Shown: positions 1 through 5,964 of the stretch, piece by piece
Numbering within the stretch: position 1 is the stretch's first letter
How the letters are laid out: each line of letters begins with the position of its first letter
Source: Calditrichota bacterium
Lineage (GTDB): Bacteria > Zixibacteria > MSB-5A5 > GN15 > FEB-12
Length of the DNA stretch: 5,964 nt
Assembly (NCBI GenBank): GCA_008501655.1
Contig: QQUK01000196.1
Location: 1 to 5,964 of the forward strand
Direction of reading: 5' to 3'
The notes under the pieces: model-generated
Seen by the model: the letters and a program-made list of their open reading frames with translations, nothing else
Databases searched by the model: none
What the model was told of the DNA's origin: nothing
Made by a program: the position numbers and the translations under genes

Positions 1-400
1 GTATAGATAATACAGCGGATGAATAGATAACGTTCATGAGGAATGTTATATCAGCAATATCAACAAAGCCGCTCCCATCAGCATCACCCGGCATTTGACT
101 TTCACAATCTGGTATTGTATCACAAACTGTGATATAGTCAACATCAATACAATGAGGCACCGGAGTAAACGGACAAAATTGTTCGTTACAATTCAATCTC
201 AAGGTACCTTCGATGTAAAAATAAGTATCGGAAGGAAATGAAATTGAATCAGCAAGATTCAATTTACAATTCAAATCCTGAAACTTAAAATAAGTACATT
301 CTATCTGTGAAATTATTGTTCCACATCCCTGAACATGCTGTGCGTGAGGCTGTACTGATAAAATAAAGAAAATAAACACAATAAGTGTTAAGTTTTTCAT
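1..400 (-). CDS. secreted cysteine-rich protein with dockerin-like calcium repeat, 3' end cut by window
   Basis: The frame opens with ATG at 400 and runs without a stop to the window edge (133 full codons), so the C-terminus is missing. Residues 1-20 form a clear signal peptide: MKN, then a hydrophobic run, then a PHA/Q end that fits a signal peptidase I site. The mature part has eight cysteines (26, 35, 45, 71, 76, 84, 93, 99), an even number that suits disulfides in an exported protein. Residues 25-99 look like a small beta-rich domain (alternating strands, a GTL turn, then CIDVDYITVC). By eye this resembles small OB-like domains of the DUF5818 kind, but weakly. Residues 105-126 (GDADGSGFVDIADITFLMN...) are a textbook first half of a type I dockerin-like repeat: D106, D108, S110 and D117 fit the EF-hand-like calcium loop. 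The second half would lie beyond the edge. The start is supported by a strong GGGAGG site five bases upstream. The true function is unknown. Such repeats in non-cellulosomal bacteria are common on secreted proteins and may serve anchoring or calcium-dependent folding. Confidence 0.85.
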   Translation of the reverse strand, partial: MKNLTLIVFIFFILSVQPHAQHVQGCGTIISQIECTYFKFQDLNCKLNLADSISFPSDTYFYIEGTLRLNCNEQFCPFTPVPHCIDVDYITVCDTIPDCESQMPGDADGSGFVDIADITFLMNVIYSSAVLSI

Positions 401-405
401 ATCTA

Positions 406-411
406 CCTCCC
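406..411 (-). promoter_or_regulatory. ribosome binding site of the dockerin-type gene
   Basis: The minus strand reads GGGAGGT-AGAT-ATG, an almost perfect Shine-Dalgarno site five bases before the ATG at 400. It fixes the start of a gene that has no other annotation support because its end is outside the window. Confidence 0.8.
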
Positions 412-458
412 ATAGAATCTAACTTGTATCCTACAGTTTTATTACATTTGTCATTTAA

Positions 459-486
459 AATATAAGATATGGAATATTTAATACAA
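459..486 (-). promoter_or_regulatory. possible weak promoter of the dockerin-type gene
   Basis: On the minus strand a TTGTAT box (486-481) is followed after 16 bases by TATATT (464-459), about 60 bases before the start codon. The match is modest and the DNA is very AT-rich, so chance matches are likely. The gene could also be read through from the tRNA unit upstream, as I see no good terminator after tRNA-Cys. Confidence 0.3.
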
Positions 487-499
487 TAATTGATTATTG
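484..499. repeat. AT-rich inverted repeat, 7+2+7
   Basis: CAATAAT and ATTATTG are perfect inverted copies separated by two bases. The repeat overlaps the tentative -35 box, so it could be an operator. It is too AT-rich and lacks a following T-run on either strand, so it is a poor terminator. In DNA of this composition it may be chance. The rest of the 401-540 gap shows nothing else I can name. Confidence 0.35.
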
Positions 500-540
500 A
501 ATCGCAGATTTTGTGGAATTCAAAGATTAGCGGTAAAATA

Positions 541-612
541 AGGCGCCACCCAGATTCGAACTGGGGAATAAAGGTGTTGCAGACCTCTGCCTTACCACTT
601 GGCTATGGCGCC
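541..612 (-). tRNA. tRNA-Cys (anticodon GCA)
   Basis: The minus strand folds into a full cloverleaf of 72 bases. The acceptor stem GGCGCCA pairs with TGGCGCC, a three-pair D stem GCC/GGC follows, the anticodon stem is GAGGT/ACCTT with loop CTGCAAC, and the T arm is CCCAG-TTCGAAT-CTGGG. The anticodon GCA (580-578) reads cysteine codons. The unpaired base after the acceptor stem is U, the usual discriminator and an identity element for bacterial tRNA-Cys. CCA is not encoded (the next bases are TATTTT), so a CCA-adding enzyme must finish it. It lies 11 bases after tRNA-Gly on the same strand and is very likely cut from the same transcript. Confidence 0.97.
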
Positions 613-618
613 ATAATA

Positions 619-696
<78 letters not shown>

Positions 697-713
697 CTAT
701 ATTGGTGAACAAG

Positions 714-741
714 AATATATAACAGATGTTAAATTTGTCAA
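714..741 (-). promoter_or_regulatory. sigma-70 type promoter of the tRNA-Gly/tRNA-Cys unit
   Basis: The minus strand carries TTGACA (741-736), a perfect -35 box, then a 16-base spacer, then TATATT (719-714), one base off the -10 consensus. Transcription would start near 707, about ten bases before tRNA-Gly. It sits in the 64-base gap between the glycosyltransferase stop codon and the tRNA, which lets the tRNAs be expressed apart from the upstream operon. No convincing terminator separates it from that operon. Confidence 0.8.
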
Positions 742-760
742 CTGATTTTCACAGCAAAAT

Positions 761-2653
761 TTAGCGGTTTTCCGGCAGATTTACCCGCTTCAATAAATCG
801 GTCATAAGTGTGTCAACTCTCGGAACATACCAGGGGACCATTTTTTCCAACCAAAGTTTGTGAATTCTCAGTTTTTCTCTGTTTCCAAGGACTGTTTCTA
901 ACTGGTACAAATCCCGATGAGCCATAAAAACAAGTGAATCGACTTCAAGCGTTTTATTAAAAATATTGAGAGCTAACTTATTTTTCTGGAGGGCTAAATA
1001 ACTAAATCCGAGTTGGTACAACAAATACGGATAAACCGGCTGCGGTGAATCTTTTATCGCTTGCTCATAATACTGTATTGCCTGAACATTTCTCGACTTA
1101 GAATACTCTTCAAAACCAAGTTTATAATTATCAACCCATTCAAGCGGATAAGTTGGTGCAATTTCACCTATTGTGGTATCTTTTCTTTTAAAAACCATCT
1201 GCATCGAACCGTAATCAGCTTTAGGAGGTTGATAATACCATCCAAGTTGGTAATATGAAAAGAGAAATCTTGGATAGAGCATCAGAGCTTTTTCTGCCGG
1301 GGCTGATGGTTTAGCTCCGGTTGAAAACATTATGTATTCAGGATTCGATTCAAGGATATATTTAGAGTTATGCTTACTCTCTTTCCATGTTGTCACCATT
1401 CCGGGAATCGGTGGTTCATGATGTTTGGCTATCGTCGTATCGGTCAAACCAACCAGATCAATTATTTTGTGACCGATCAATTCGTAACCAAAGACACCTA
1501 TAGTCGGGAGAGCTACTGTAAAATTTGATTTATCATAATCTTTGAGATTGTTTGCCATTTTTGACATTTTATGCACGAACAATCGCTCAAGTCGATTATA
1601 ATCTTTAATAAAATCATTCGGTAAATAATAAGTCAAACCAACTAACAATAAAGCAACAATCGGAAGAAAAACCTCCGTAGATTTGAATGATATTTTTTCA
1701 AACAATAGAGTCAGTGCGTACACAATAAGGATAGCATACAAACCAAATAAAGGGATATAAAACCGGTGAACTTTCAAAACATCTCCCCCTACCAGCATAA
1801 TATATAATAAGTATATCAACGTAAACAGCCAGACCGAGAGCATCTGCCTTGACATTTTTTTTATAAACAGAATCGGAATGAGTATCGGCAGTCCGTATAA
1901 TCCATAATGCTGCATAAACCGGGAGATATATTCCCAACCGTTTGCAAGCTGGGTCATTGTAAAACCGGTTTTGGCATAAAACGGATTCGGAAGTATTGAA
2001 CCATAATACCAAAGTTTAAATGCAACATAAGGTAATGACAAAACAAGTGCTGAGAATGCTGATTTTAACATAAATCTGGGAATTTTGCGTTCTGTTATCG
2101 CTTCTACTAAAATTAGTAGCCCGGTTACAAATGCACCTTCCGGACGGAGGAAAACTGATATGAGCAATGTAAAGATTATCAGATTTCTCTTCTGCAGATA
2201 CAGATAAAATGACCAAAGAGCAAAAAAACCAAAAGCTGCAGTTTCAAGTCCTGCAATAGACCAGTATGCAAGAGACTGGTTCACACCTATAAGGAGCGAT
2301 GCAACGATTGCATACTTTTTATATTCTAAATCACTGAATAATTTCTCAGCAATCAGGTAGGTCAAAACAATAATTCCGCCACCGAAGATAAAACCTGAAA
2401 TTTTTGAGATGAGTATATAATCTAAGCCAAGTTTCCCCCAAAATATCAAATACATAACCCAGCCAAAATTTGTCATCCCCTCAACCCGTTCGCCTATATT
2501 AAATACAAGACCGTCACCATTTAAAAAATTAGCAACATATCGGTAGGAAATAAATGCATCATCTTGTGTAAAATTCAGAAGATAACAAAAAATTGAATAG
2601 ATTATTAATGCCGGGATTGCTGGAAGATATTTTCTGATCTGTTCATTCACCAT
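761..2653 (-). CDS. polytopic GT-C type glycosyltransferase with C-terminal TPR repeats
   Basis: This 630-residue protein has about eleven or twelve hydrophobic segments between residues 8 and 345, then a soluble tail. The first outer loop holds FTQDDAFISYRYV (28-40) and the motif GERVEGMTNFGW (54-65). The Asp pair D31-D32 sits where GT-C enzymes keep their catalytic acid. Other family marks are AGLET (134-138), LRPEG (169-173), LPNPFYAKTG (221-230), GGDVLKVHRFYIP (289-301) and DLVGLTD (399-405). This set recalls the AftB-like/PMT-like class, which uses lipid-linked sugars on the outer face of the inner membrane. Donor and acceptor cannot be read from the sequence. Residues about 510-575 form two TPR units (KLGFEEYSKSRN... 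and QLGFSYLALQKN...), an addition that could bind a partner protein. It starts ten bases after the glgA stop with no strong Shine-Dalgarno site, so translation is probably coupled to glgA. The context suggests glycan or glycoprotein synthesis. The family call is firm, the substrate unknown. Confidence 0.85.
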   Translation of the reverse strand: MVNEQIRKYLPAIPALIIYSIFCYLLNFTQDDAFISYRYVANFLNGDGLVFNIGERVEGMTNFGWVMYLIFWGKLGLDYILISKISGFIFGGGIIVLTYLIAEKLFSDLEYKKYAIVASLLIGVNQSLAYWSIAGLETAAFGFFALWSFYLYLQKRNLIIFTLLISVFLRPEGAFVTGLLILVEAITERKIPRFMLKSAFSALVLSLPYVAFKLWYYGSILPNPFYAKTGFTMTQLANGWEYISRFMQHYGLYGLPILIPILFIKKMSRQMLSVWLFTLIYLLYIMLVGGDVLKVHRFYIPLFGLYAILIVYALTLLFEKISFKSTEVFLPIVALLLVGLTYYLPNDFIKDYNRLERLFVHKMSKMANNLKDYDKSNFTVALPTIGVFGYELIGHKIIDLVGLTDTTIAKHHEPPIPGMVTTWKESKHNSKYILESNPEYIMFSTGAKPSAPAEKALMLYPRFLFSYYQLGWYYQPPKADYGSMQMVFKRKDTTIGEIAPTYPLEWVDNYKLGFEEYSKSRNVQAIQYYEQAIKDSPQPVYPYLLYQLGFSYLALQKNKLALNIFNKTLEVDSLVFMAHRDLYQLETVLGNREKLRIHKLWLEKMVPWYVPRVDTLMTDLLKRVNLPENR

Positions 2654-2663
2654 AAGTAATGAT

Positions 2664-4118
2664 TTATCTCAATTTATTATAAAGTTCGACATACTTCAAA
2701 GCTGACTGTTTCCATGAATAGTCTTCATTCATACCCTGCTTCATTATCTTCAGCCAATTTCTACGATTTTGATACGTCTCAATCGCTCTCTTAATTGTAC
2801 TCAGAAGTTCCTGTGCCGTGTAATTTTCAAATACAAAGCCGGTACCTTCTTTAGTCTGATCGTTGTAATCTTTAACTGTATCAGCAAGTCCTCCGACTTT
2901 CCGCACTATCGGCACCGTTCCATATTTGAGTGAGTACATCTGATTTAAGCCGCATGGTTCATAATACGAGGGCATCAGAAACATATCCGAAGCTGCTTCA
3001 ATCTTGTGCGCAAGAGTGTCATCAAATTTCAACAACGATCTACACTTATCTGGATAGCGGGATTCAACATCTTTGAAAAATCTATGGTATTTTTCATCAC
3101 CTGTCCCTAAAAGAACAATTTGCAGGTTCTCTTTCATTACATCATCAATAATAAACTCAAGCAGATCAAATCCTTTTTGATCGGTCAACCGTGAAATTAT
3201 TCCTATAAGAGGAGTTTTCTCTCTGATAGGAAGACCGAGTTCATTTAGTAATTCAATCTTGTTCATCTTTTTTCCGGAAAGATTTGCTCTTATAAACTTA
3301 AAAGGAATCTTCTTATCTCTTGAGGGTGACCATATCGAGTAGTCAACACCGTTTAAAATTCCATATAGTTTATCAGCATGCTGTTTTAGCACTCCATCAA
3401 GTCCGCAGCCGAATTCATTCGTTTGAATCTCTTGAGCATACTGTTGAGATACAGTAGTTACTGCATCAGAATATGTTATTGATGCTTTTATAAAATTAAC
3501 TTTCCCGTAAAACTCAAAAGGTGAAGTCGGGTAAAAGAGTTCTTCCTCTAACCCGAGTTTTCCAAATTTAGAGTTTTCATACATCCCCTGAAAAGCAAGG
3601 TTATGGATGGTCATCACCGTTTTGCAATTCCTGAAAAGTTCATGATCAGCAAAACACAATTTTGTAAACACCGGAACAAGAGCAGCCTGCCAGTCATGGA
3701 CGTGTAATATATCAGGAGCATAGTCTTTTGAGATAAGGAATTTTAATACAGCTTTATTGAAAAAGATAAAGCGGTCATCATTGTCATTGTAATCTGCGCC
3801 TGTTTCAGGATCAACATACAAAGCTTTCCTGTCAAACAGAGAATCATTTTCCAAAAAGATATATTCAAGCGGTAGTTTTGGTTCTTTAATTTTACTGTAT
3901 TTCAGGTTAAAATTTTTAGAATCAATAGTGACTTTTTCTTCCCAGTCATTTGCTACAAGATTGTACCCTGAAAAATCTATCGAGCGATATAAAGGCAGCA
4001 AAACGGTAACTTCATGACCTAACTTTGCAAGCGTTTTAGGAAGCGCTCCGAGAACATCCCCAAGTCCACCGGTTTTTGCAAACGGTACGACTTCAGACGA
4101 GACCATTACTATTTTCAT
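2664..4118 (-). CDS. glgA: glycogen synthase (ADP-glucose type, GT5)
   Basis: GlgA transfers glucose from ADP-glucose to the non-reducing end of an alpha-1,4-glucan in the cytoplasm. The 484 residues match the usual bacterial length (E. coli has 477) and all main motifs are present. K15-TGGLGDV binds the donor, HVHDW (139-143) holds the N-domain histidine H141, and IHNLAFQG (171-178) and GILNGVDYSIWSP (253-265) are typical. R310 and K315 in SRLTDQKG bind the donor phosphates. E387 in EPCGLNQMYSLKYG is the conserved acid of the retaining GT-B fold. The C-terminal helix crosses back to the N-domain (YSWKQSALKYVELY), as in the family. No key residue is missing, so it should be active. Its ATG overlaps the galT stop as ATGA, with a GAGGGG site just upstream. 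No glgC, glgB or glgP is visible here, so the source of ADP-glucose is unknown. UDP-glucose use cannot be excluded. Confidence 0.95.
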   Translation of the reverse strand: MKIVMVSSEVVPFAKTGGLGDVLGALPKTLAKLGHEVTVLLPLYRSIDFSGYNLVANDWEEKVTIDSKNFNLKYSKIKEPKLPLEYIFLENDSLFDRKALYVDPETGADYNDNDDRFIFFNKAVLKFLISKDYAPDILHVHDWQAALVPVFTKLCFADHELFRNCKTVMTIHNLAFQGMYENSKFGKLGLEEELFYPTSPFEFYGKVNFIKASITYSDAVTTVSQQYAQEIQTNEFGCGLDGVLKQHADKLYGILNGVDYSIWSPSRDKKIPFKFIRANLSGKKMNKIELLNELGLPIREKTPLIGIISRLTDQKGFDLLEFIIDDVMKENLQIVLLGTGDEKYHRFFKDVESRYPDKCRSLLKFDDTLAHKIEAASDMFLMPSYYEPCGLNQMYSLKYGTVPIVRKVGGLADTVKDYNDQTKEGTGFVFENYTAQELLSTIKRAIETYQNRRNWLKIMKQGMNEDYSWKQSALKYVELYNKLR

Positions 4119-4129
4119 TCTCTCCCCTC
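4115..4129 (-). promoter_or_regulatory. galT/glgA stop-start overlap with Shine-Dalgarno site
   Basis: The minus strand reads GAGGGG-AGAGA-ATGA: a Shine-Dalgarno site (4129-4124) inside the last codons of galT, then the glgA ATG (4118-4116), whose last two bases plus the next one form the galT TGA (4117-4115). This arrangement favours ribosome re-initiation and roughly matched amounts of the two enzymes. Confidence 0.8.
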
Positions 4130-5170
4130 AGCCGTATCAATTCTGTTATCTTCAGTGTTTGAACGATATTCACTGACGTCAAGATTTTTTAGATATTCAG
4201 CAGCTTCTTCAGGTGCTGTCGGATTGATATAAAATCCTGACCCCCACTCAAATCCGGCAACTTTTGTCAGTTTTGGGATTATTTCAATATGCCAATGATA
4301 ATACTCATGTGACTCGCGGGAAACCGGTCTGGTGTGAATCATAAAATTAAACGGAGGGTCATTTAATGCCATTTTCAGTCTTGTCAAAGTATCTTTTAGA
4401 CATTTAGCAAGCACAAGGTAGTCTGAATCTGACATTTCCAGATAACTTGATTGATGGGACTTCGGAACAATCCAGGTTTCAAACGGGAAACGGGGAGCAA
4501 ACGGTTGAACCGTGATAAATGAATCAAAATCTTTAACAATTCGTTCATCATCAGCGATTTCCTGTCTGATAATATCACAGTAAATACATCGTTCTTTAAA
4601 TTCAAAATATCGTTTTGAACCGTCAAGCTCTTCAGACACTCTTTTGGGAATAATCGGTGTTGCTATGAGTTGACTGTGGGAATGCTCAAGTGATGCTCCA
4701 GCCGCCTCTCCATGGTTTTTAAATATCAGAATATATTTCAACCGGCTATCCCGTTCCAAATCAAGCATCCGTTCCCGATATGCCCATAGGATATCTTTGA
4801 CATTTTCATCTTTCATATCAACGATATCAACATCATGTTCCGGGGTTTCAATAATAACTTCGTGAGCGCCGACACCATGCATCCGGTCATATAATCCTTT
4901 TGGTTCCCTGTTTAAGGTTCCCTCGACAACTAAAGCCGGATATTTGTTTGAAATCACCCGAAGTCTCCACCCCGGCTGATTCGGTTCCGACTCCTGAGAT
5001 CGGTATGCTATGATTTCAGGAGGTGTATTATCTTCCTGTCCGGGACAAAACGGACAAAGATGAGCGGCATGGCGCTCTGAGATTGCTTTAAATGAAGAAG
5101 GACGTTTTGCCCGTTCCGATGAGATAATCACCCATCGGCCAATAATTGGATCTTTACGTAGTTCTGGCAT
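4115..5170 (-). CDS. galT: GalT-family sugar-1-phosphate nucleotidylyltransferase (HIT superfamily)
   Basis: GalT swaps UMP between UDP-glucose and galactose-1-phosphate through a nucleotidyl-histidine intermediate (Leloir pathway). The 351 residues fit the family. The N-terminus PELRKDPIIGRWVIIS is typical. C39 and C42 (CPFC), H112 and H163 match the structural zinc ligands. H165 in EHSHSQ (162-167) is the expected nucleophile. A second CxxC (C195, C198), IHTRP (278-282) and YHWHIEIIP (291-299) with H292 and H294 complete the C-terminal HIT-like half. The active site reads HSHSQ, not the HPHGQ of E. coli GalT. HSHSQ also occurs in the Thermotoga/archaeal type GalT and in plant ADP-glucose phosphorylase, so the nucleotide could be UDP or ADP. 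The stop of the upstream gene lies two bases before this ATG (TAATTATG), and the start of glgA overlaps its end, so the three genes are surely one transcript. The beta-helix gene before it and glgA after it support a sugar-nucleotide role. The symbol follows family membership, not proven substrate. Confidence 0.88.
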   Translation of the reverse strand: MPELRKDPIIGRWVIISSERAKRPSSFKAISERHAAHLCPFCPGQEDNTPPEIIAYRSQESEPNQPGWRLRVISNKYPALVVEGTLNREPKGLYDRMHGVGAHEVIIETPEHDVDIVDMKDENVKDILWAYRERMLDLERDSRLKYILIFKNHGEAAGASLEHSHSQLIATPIIPKRVSEELDGSKRYFEFKERCIYCDIIRQEIADDERIVKDFDSFITVQPFAPRFPFETWIVPKSHQSSYLEMSDSDYLVLAKCLKDTLTRLKMALNDPPFNFMIHTRPVSRESHEYYHWHIEIIPKLTKVAGFEWGSGFYINPTAPEEAAEYLKNLDVSEYRSNTEDNRIDTAEGRE

Positions 5171-5172
5171 AA

Positions 5173-5964
5173 TTATATCTTTATCTCAAATATTCCGTCT
5201 GAGTTAGTTTGTTCGTTGGCAATGTTTCTTAAAAGCTCTTCTTCACGTTCAGAAAGTTCAATTCCCCGACGGGATGTTACAATTTTTGCTGTTTCGATTA
5301 CTTTTTCTATATCATATTTTTTATAATTAGCACTGTTTCCCCAACTGAATGATTTAACTTCTTTATCGGTTATCAAATTCCCCCCAAAAAGGTTACAACA
5401 TACTCCGATATTGATTCCGGTATTCAAAAGGGTTCCGATTCCGAATTTAGTATGATCACCGATAAATGAACCGACTTTGTTAGAGTTTGTATCAACAGCT
5501 TTCCCGTTTAATCTTGTGCGAATCTGTGAATAATTATTTTTTAAATCAGAATTAGTTGTCATAGCCCCGAAGTTTACCCATTGACCTACATAGGAATGAC
5601 CTACAAATCCGTCATGATATTTATTTACATATGAGTGAAAAATAGTCCACTCAACTTCACCGCCGACTTTACAGGTATCACCTATCGATGATGTTGAAAC
5701 CTTACCGGCAAGGACAGTACTGTTGGGTCCGATATAAACAGGACCATAAATAGCTGCATGTGATTCAATCCGGCAATTATCACCAATGTAAATAGGTCCG
5801 TTTGATGCATCCAATACAGCTGATGGGAGAATTTCAACATTAGAACCTAAATAGATATGATCTTTTTCTACAAAGCTGGCACCATCATGAACGGTTACAT
5901 TTGTTGGTTCCGTAAATGTTGGTTCAAGCATTGTATAGTCAGAGATAATCTCCTTCTCAATATC
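5173..5964 (-). CDS. GlmU-like sugar nucleotidyltransferase, C-terminal beta-helix part (5' end cut by window)
   Basis: The first ATG in the frame is at 5931, but eleven in-frame codons without a stop precede it (DIEKEIISDYT) and run to the window edge, with no Shine-Dalgarno site at a proper distance from 5931. The gene therefore very likely continues rightward into an N-terminal nucleotidyltransferase domain. The visible 263 residues hold repeated hexapeptides of a left-handed beta-helix: VLDASNGPIYIGDN, IYGPVYIGPN, SSIGDTCKVGGEVE, then HDGFVGHSYVGQWVNFGA and TTNSDLKNNYSQIRTRL, followed by SFIGDHTKFGIGTLLNTG and a helical tail rich in Glu and Arg. This pattern, including the 'SNK-HDGF-GHSYVG' like stretch, is that of the alternative GlmU-type proteins (TIGR03991 style), in which the helix part may acetylate or recognise a sugar phosphate. 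The exact sugar and nucleotide cannot be told from this half. It sits two bases before galT in the same operon, which suits making or modifying a nucleotide sugar. Confidence 0.88.
   Translation of the reverse strand, partial: DIEKEIISDYTMLEPTFTEPTNVTVHDGASFVEKDHIYLGSNVEILPSAVLDASNGPIYIGDNCRIESHAAIYGPVYIGPNSTVLAGKVSTSSIGDTCKVGGEVEWTIFHSYVNKYHDGFVGHSYVGQWVNFGAMTTNSDLKNNYSQIRTRLNGKAVDTNSNKVGSFIGDHTKFGIGTLLNTGINIGVCCNLFGGNLITDKEVKSFSWGNSANYKKYDIEKVIETAKIVTSRRGIELSEREEELLRNIANEQTNSDGIFEIKI

Noticed and set aside
742..790. Rho-independent terminator after the glycosyltransferase gene
   Set aside because: Only a three-pair stem (CGG-AAAA-CCG) is present near the end of the coding region, and no stable stem with a T-run follows.
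1061..1258. Plus-strand frame of 65 codons
   Set aside because: It lies wholly inside the glycosyltransferase gene on the other strand and has no recognisable domain.
1698..2216. Two minus-strand frames (1698-2012 and 2016-2216) inside the glycosyltransferase gene
   Set aside because: They are shifted frames of a gene whose own frame is intact and carries all family motifs. They are not evidence of a frameshift.
4396..4626. Minus-strand frame of 76 codons inside galT
   Set aside because: It is an out-of-frame shadow of an intact galT frame and matches nothing recognisable.

Overview
The window is AT-rich bacterial DNA, and every gene I can support lies on the minus strand, so the gene order is read from right to left. 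Good Shine-Dalgarno sites (GGGAGG before the leftmost gene, GAGGGG before glgA) and a near-consensus sigma-70 type promoter point to a bacterium. Two traits suggest an uncultured lineage near the FCB/Zixibacteria/Calditrichaeota neighbourhood: a secreted protein ending in a dockerin-like calcium repeat, and a GlmU-like 'alternative' sugar nucleotidyltransferase. That placement is an inference from gene style only and is not firm.

Right part (5964 to 761): a tightly packed, probably co-transcribed run of four genes for sugar-nucleotide and polysaccharide work. First is the C-terminal part of a GlmU-like sugar nucleotidyltransferase with a left-handed beta-helix. It is cut by the right window edge, and the apparent ATG at 5931 is internal. 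Two bases later comes a GalT-family nucleotidylyltransferase whose active site reads HSHSQ rather than HPHGQ. Its stop codon overlaps the start of glycogen synthase glgA (ATGA). Ten bases after glgA comes a 630-residue polytopic GT-C type glycosyltransferase with a soluble tail containing TPR repeats. Together they suggest a route from sugar-1-phosphates to nucleotide sugars, to an intracellular alpha-glucan (GlgA), and separately to a membrane or envelope glycosylation step (GT-C protein). The operon promoter lies outside the window.

Middle part (760 to 541): a short gap with a clear promoter (TTGACA, 16 bp, TATATT) followed by a two-gene tRNA unit, tRNA-Gly(GCC) then tRNA-Cys(GCA), 11 bases apart. 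Neither encodes its CCA end.

Left part (540 to 1): 140 bases of AT-rich intergenic DNA with a small palindrome and a weak possible promoter. After it comes the 5' part of a gene for a secreted, cysteine-rich protein with a signal peptide, a small beta-rich domain and the start of a dockerin-like repeat. It is cut by the left window edge and was found by reading the minus strand directly.

I see no mobile element, CRISPR array, toxin-antitoxin pair or obvious new defence system. The most interesting points are the uncertain substrate of the GalT homologue beside GlgA, the GT-C/TPR fusion, and the dockerin-bearing secreted protein.
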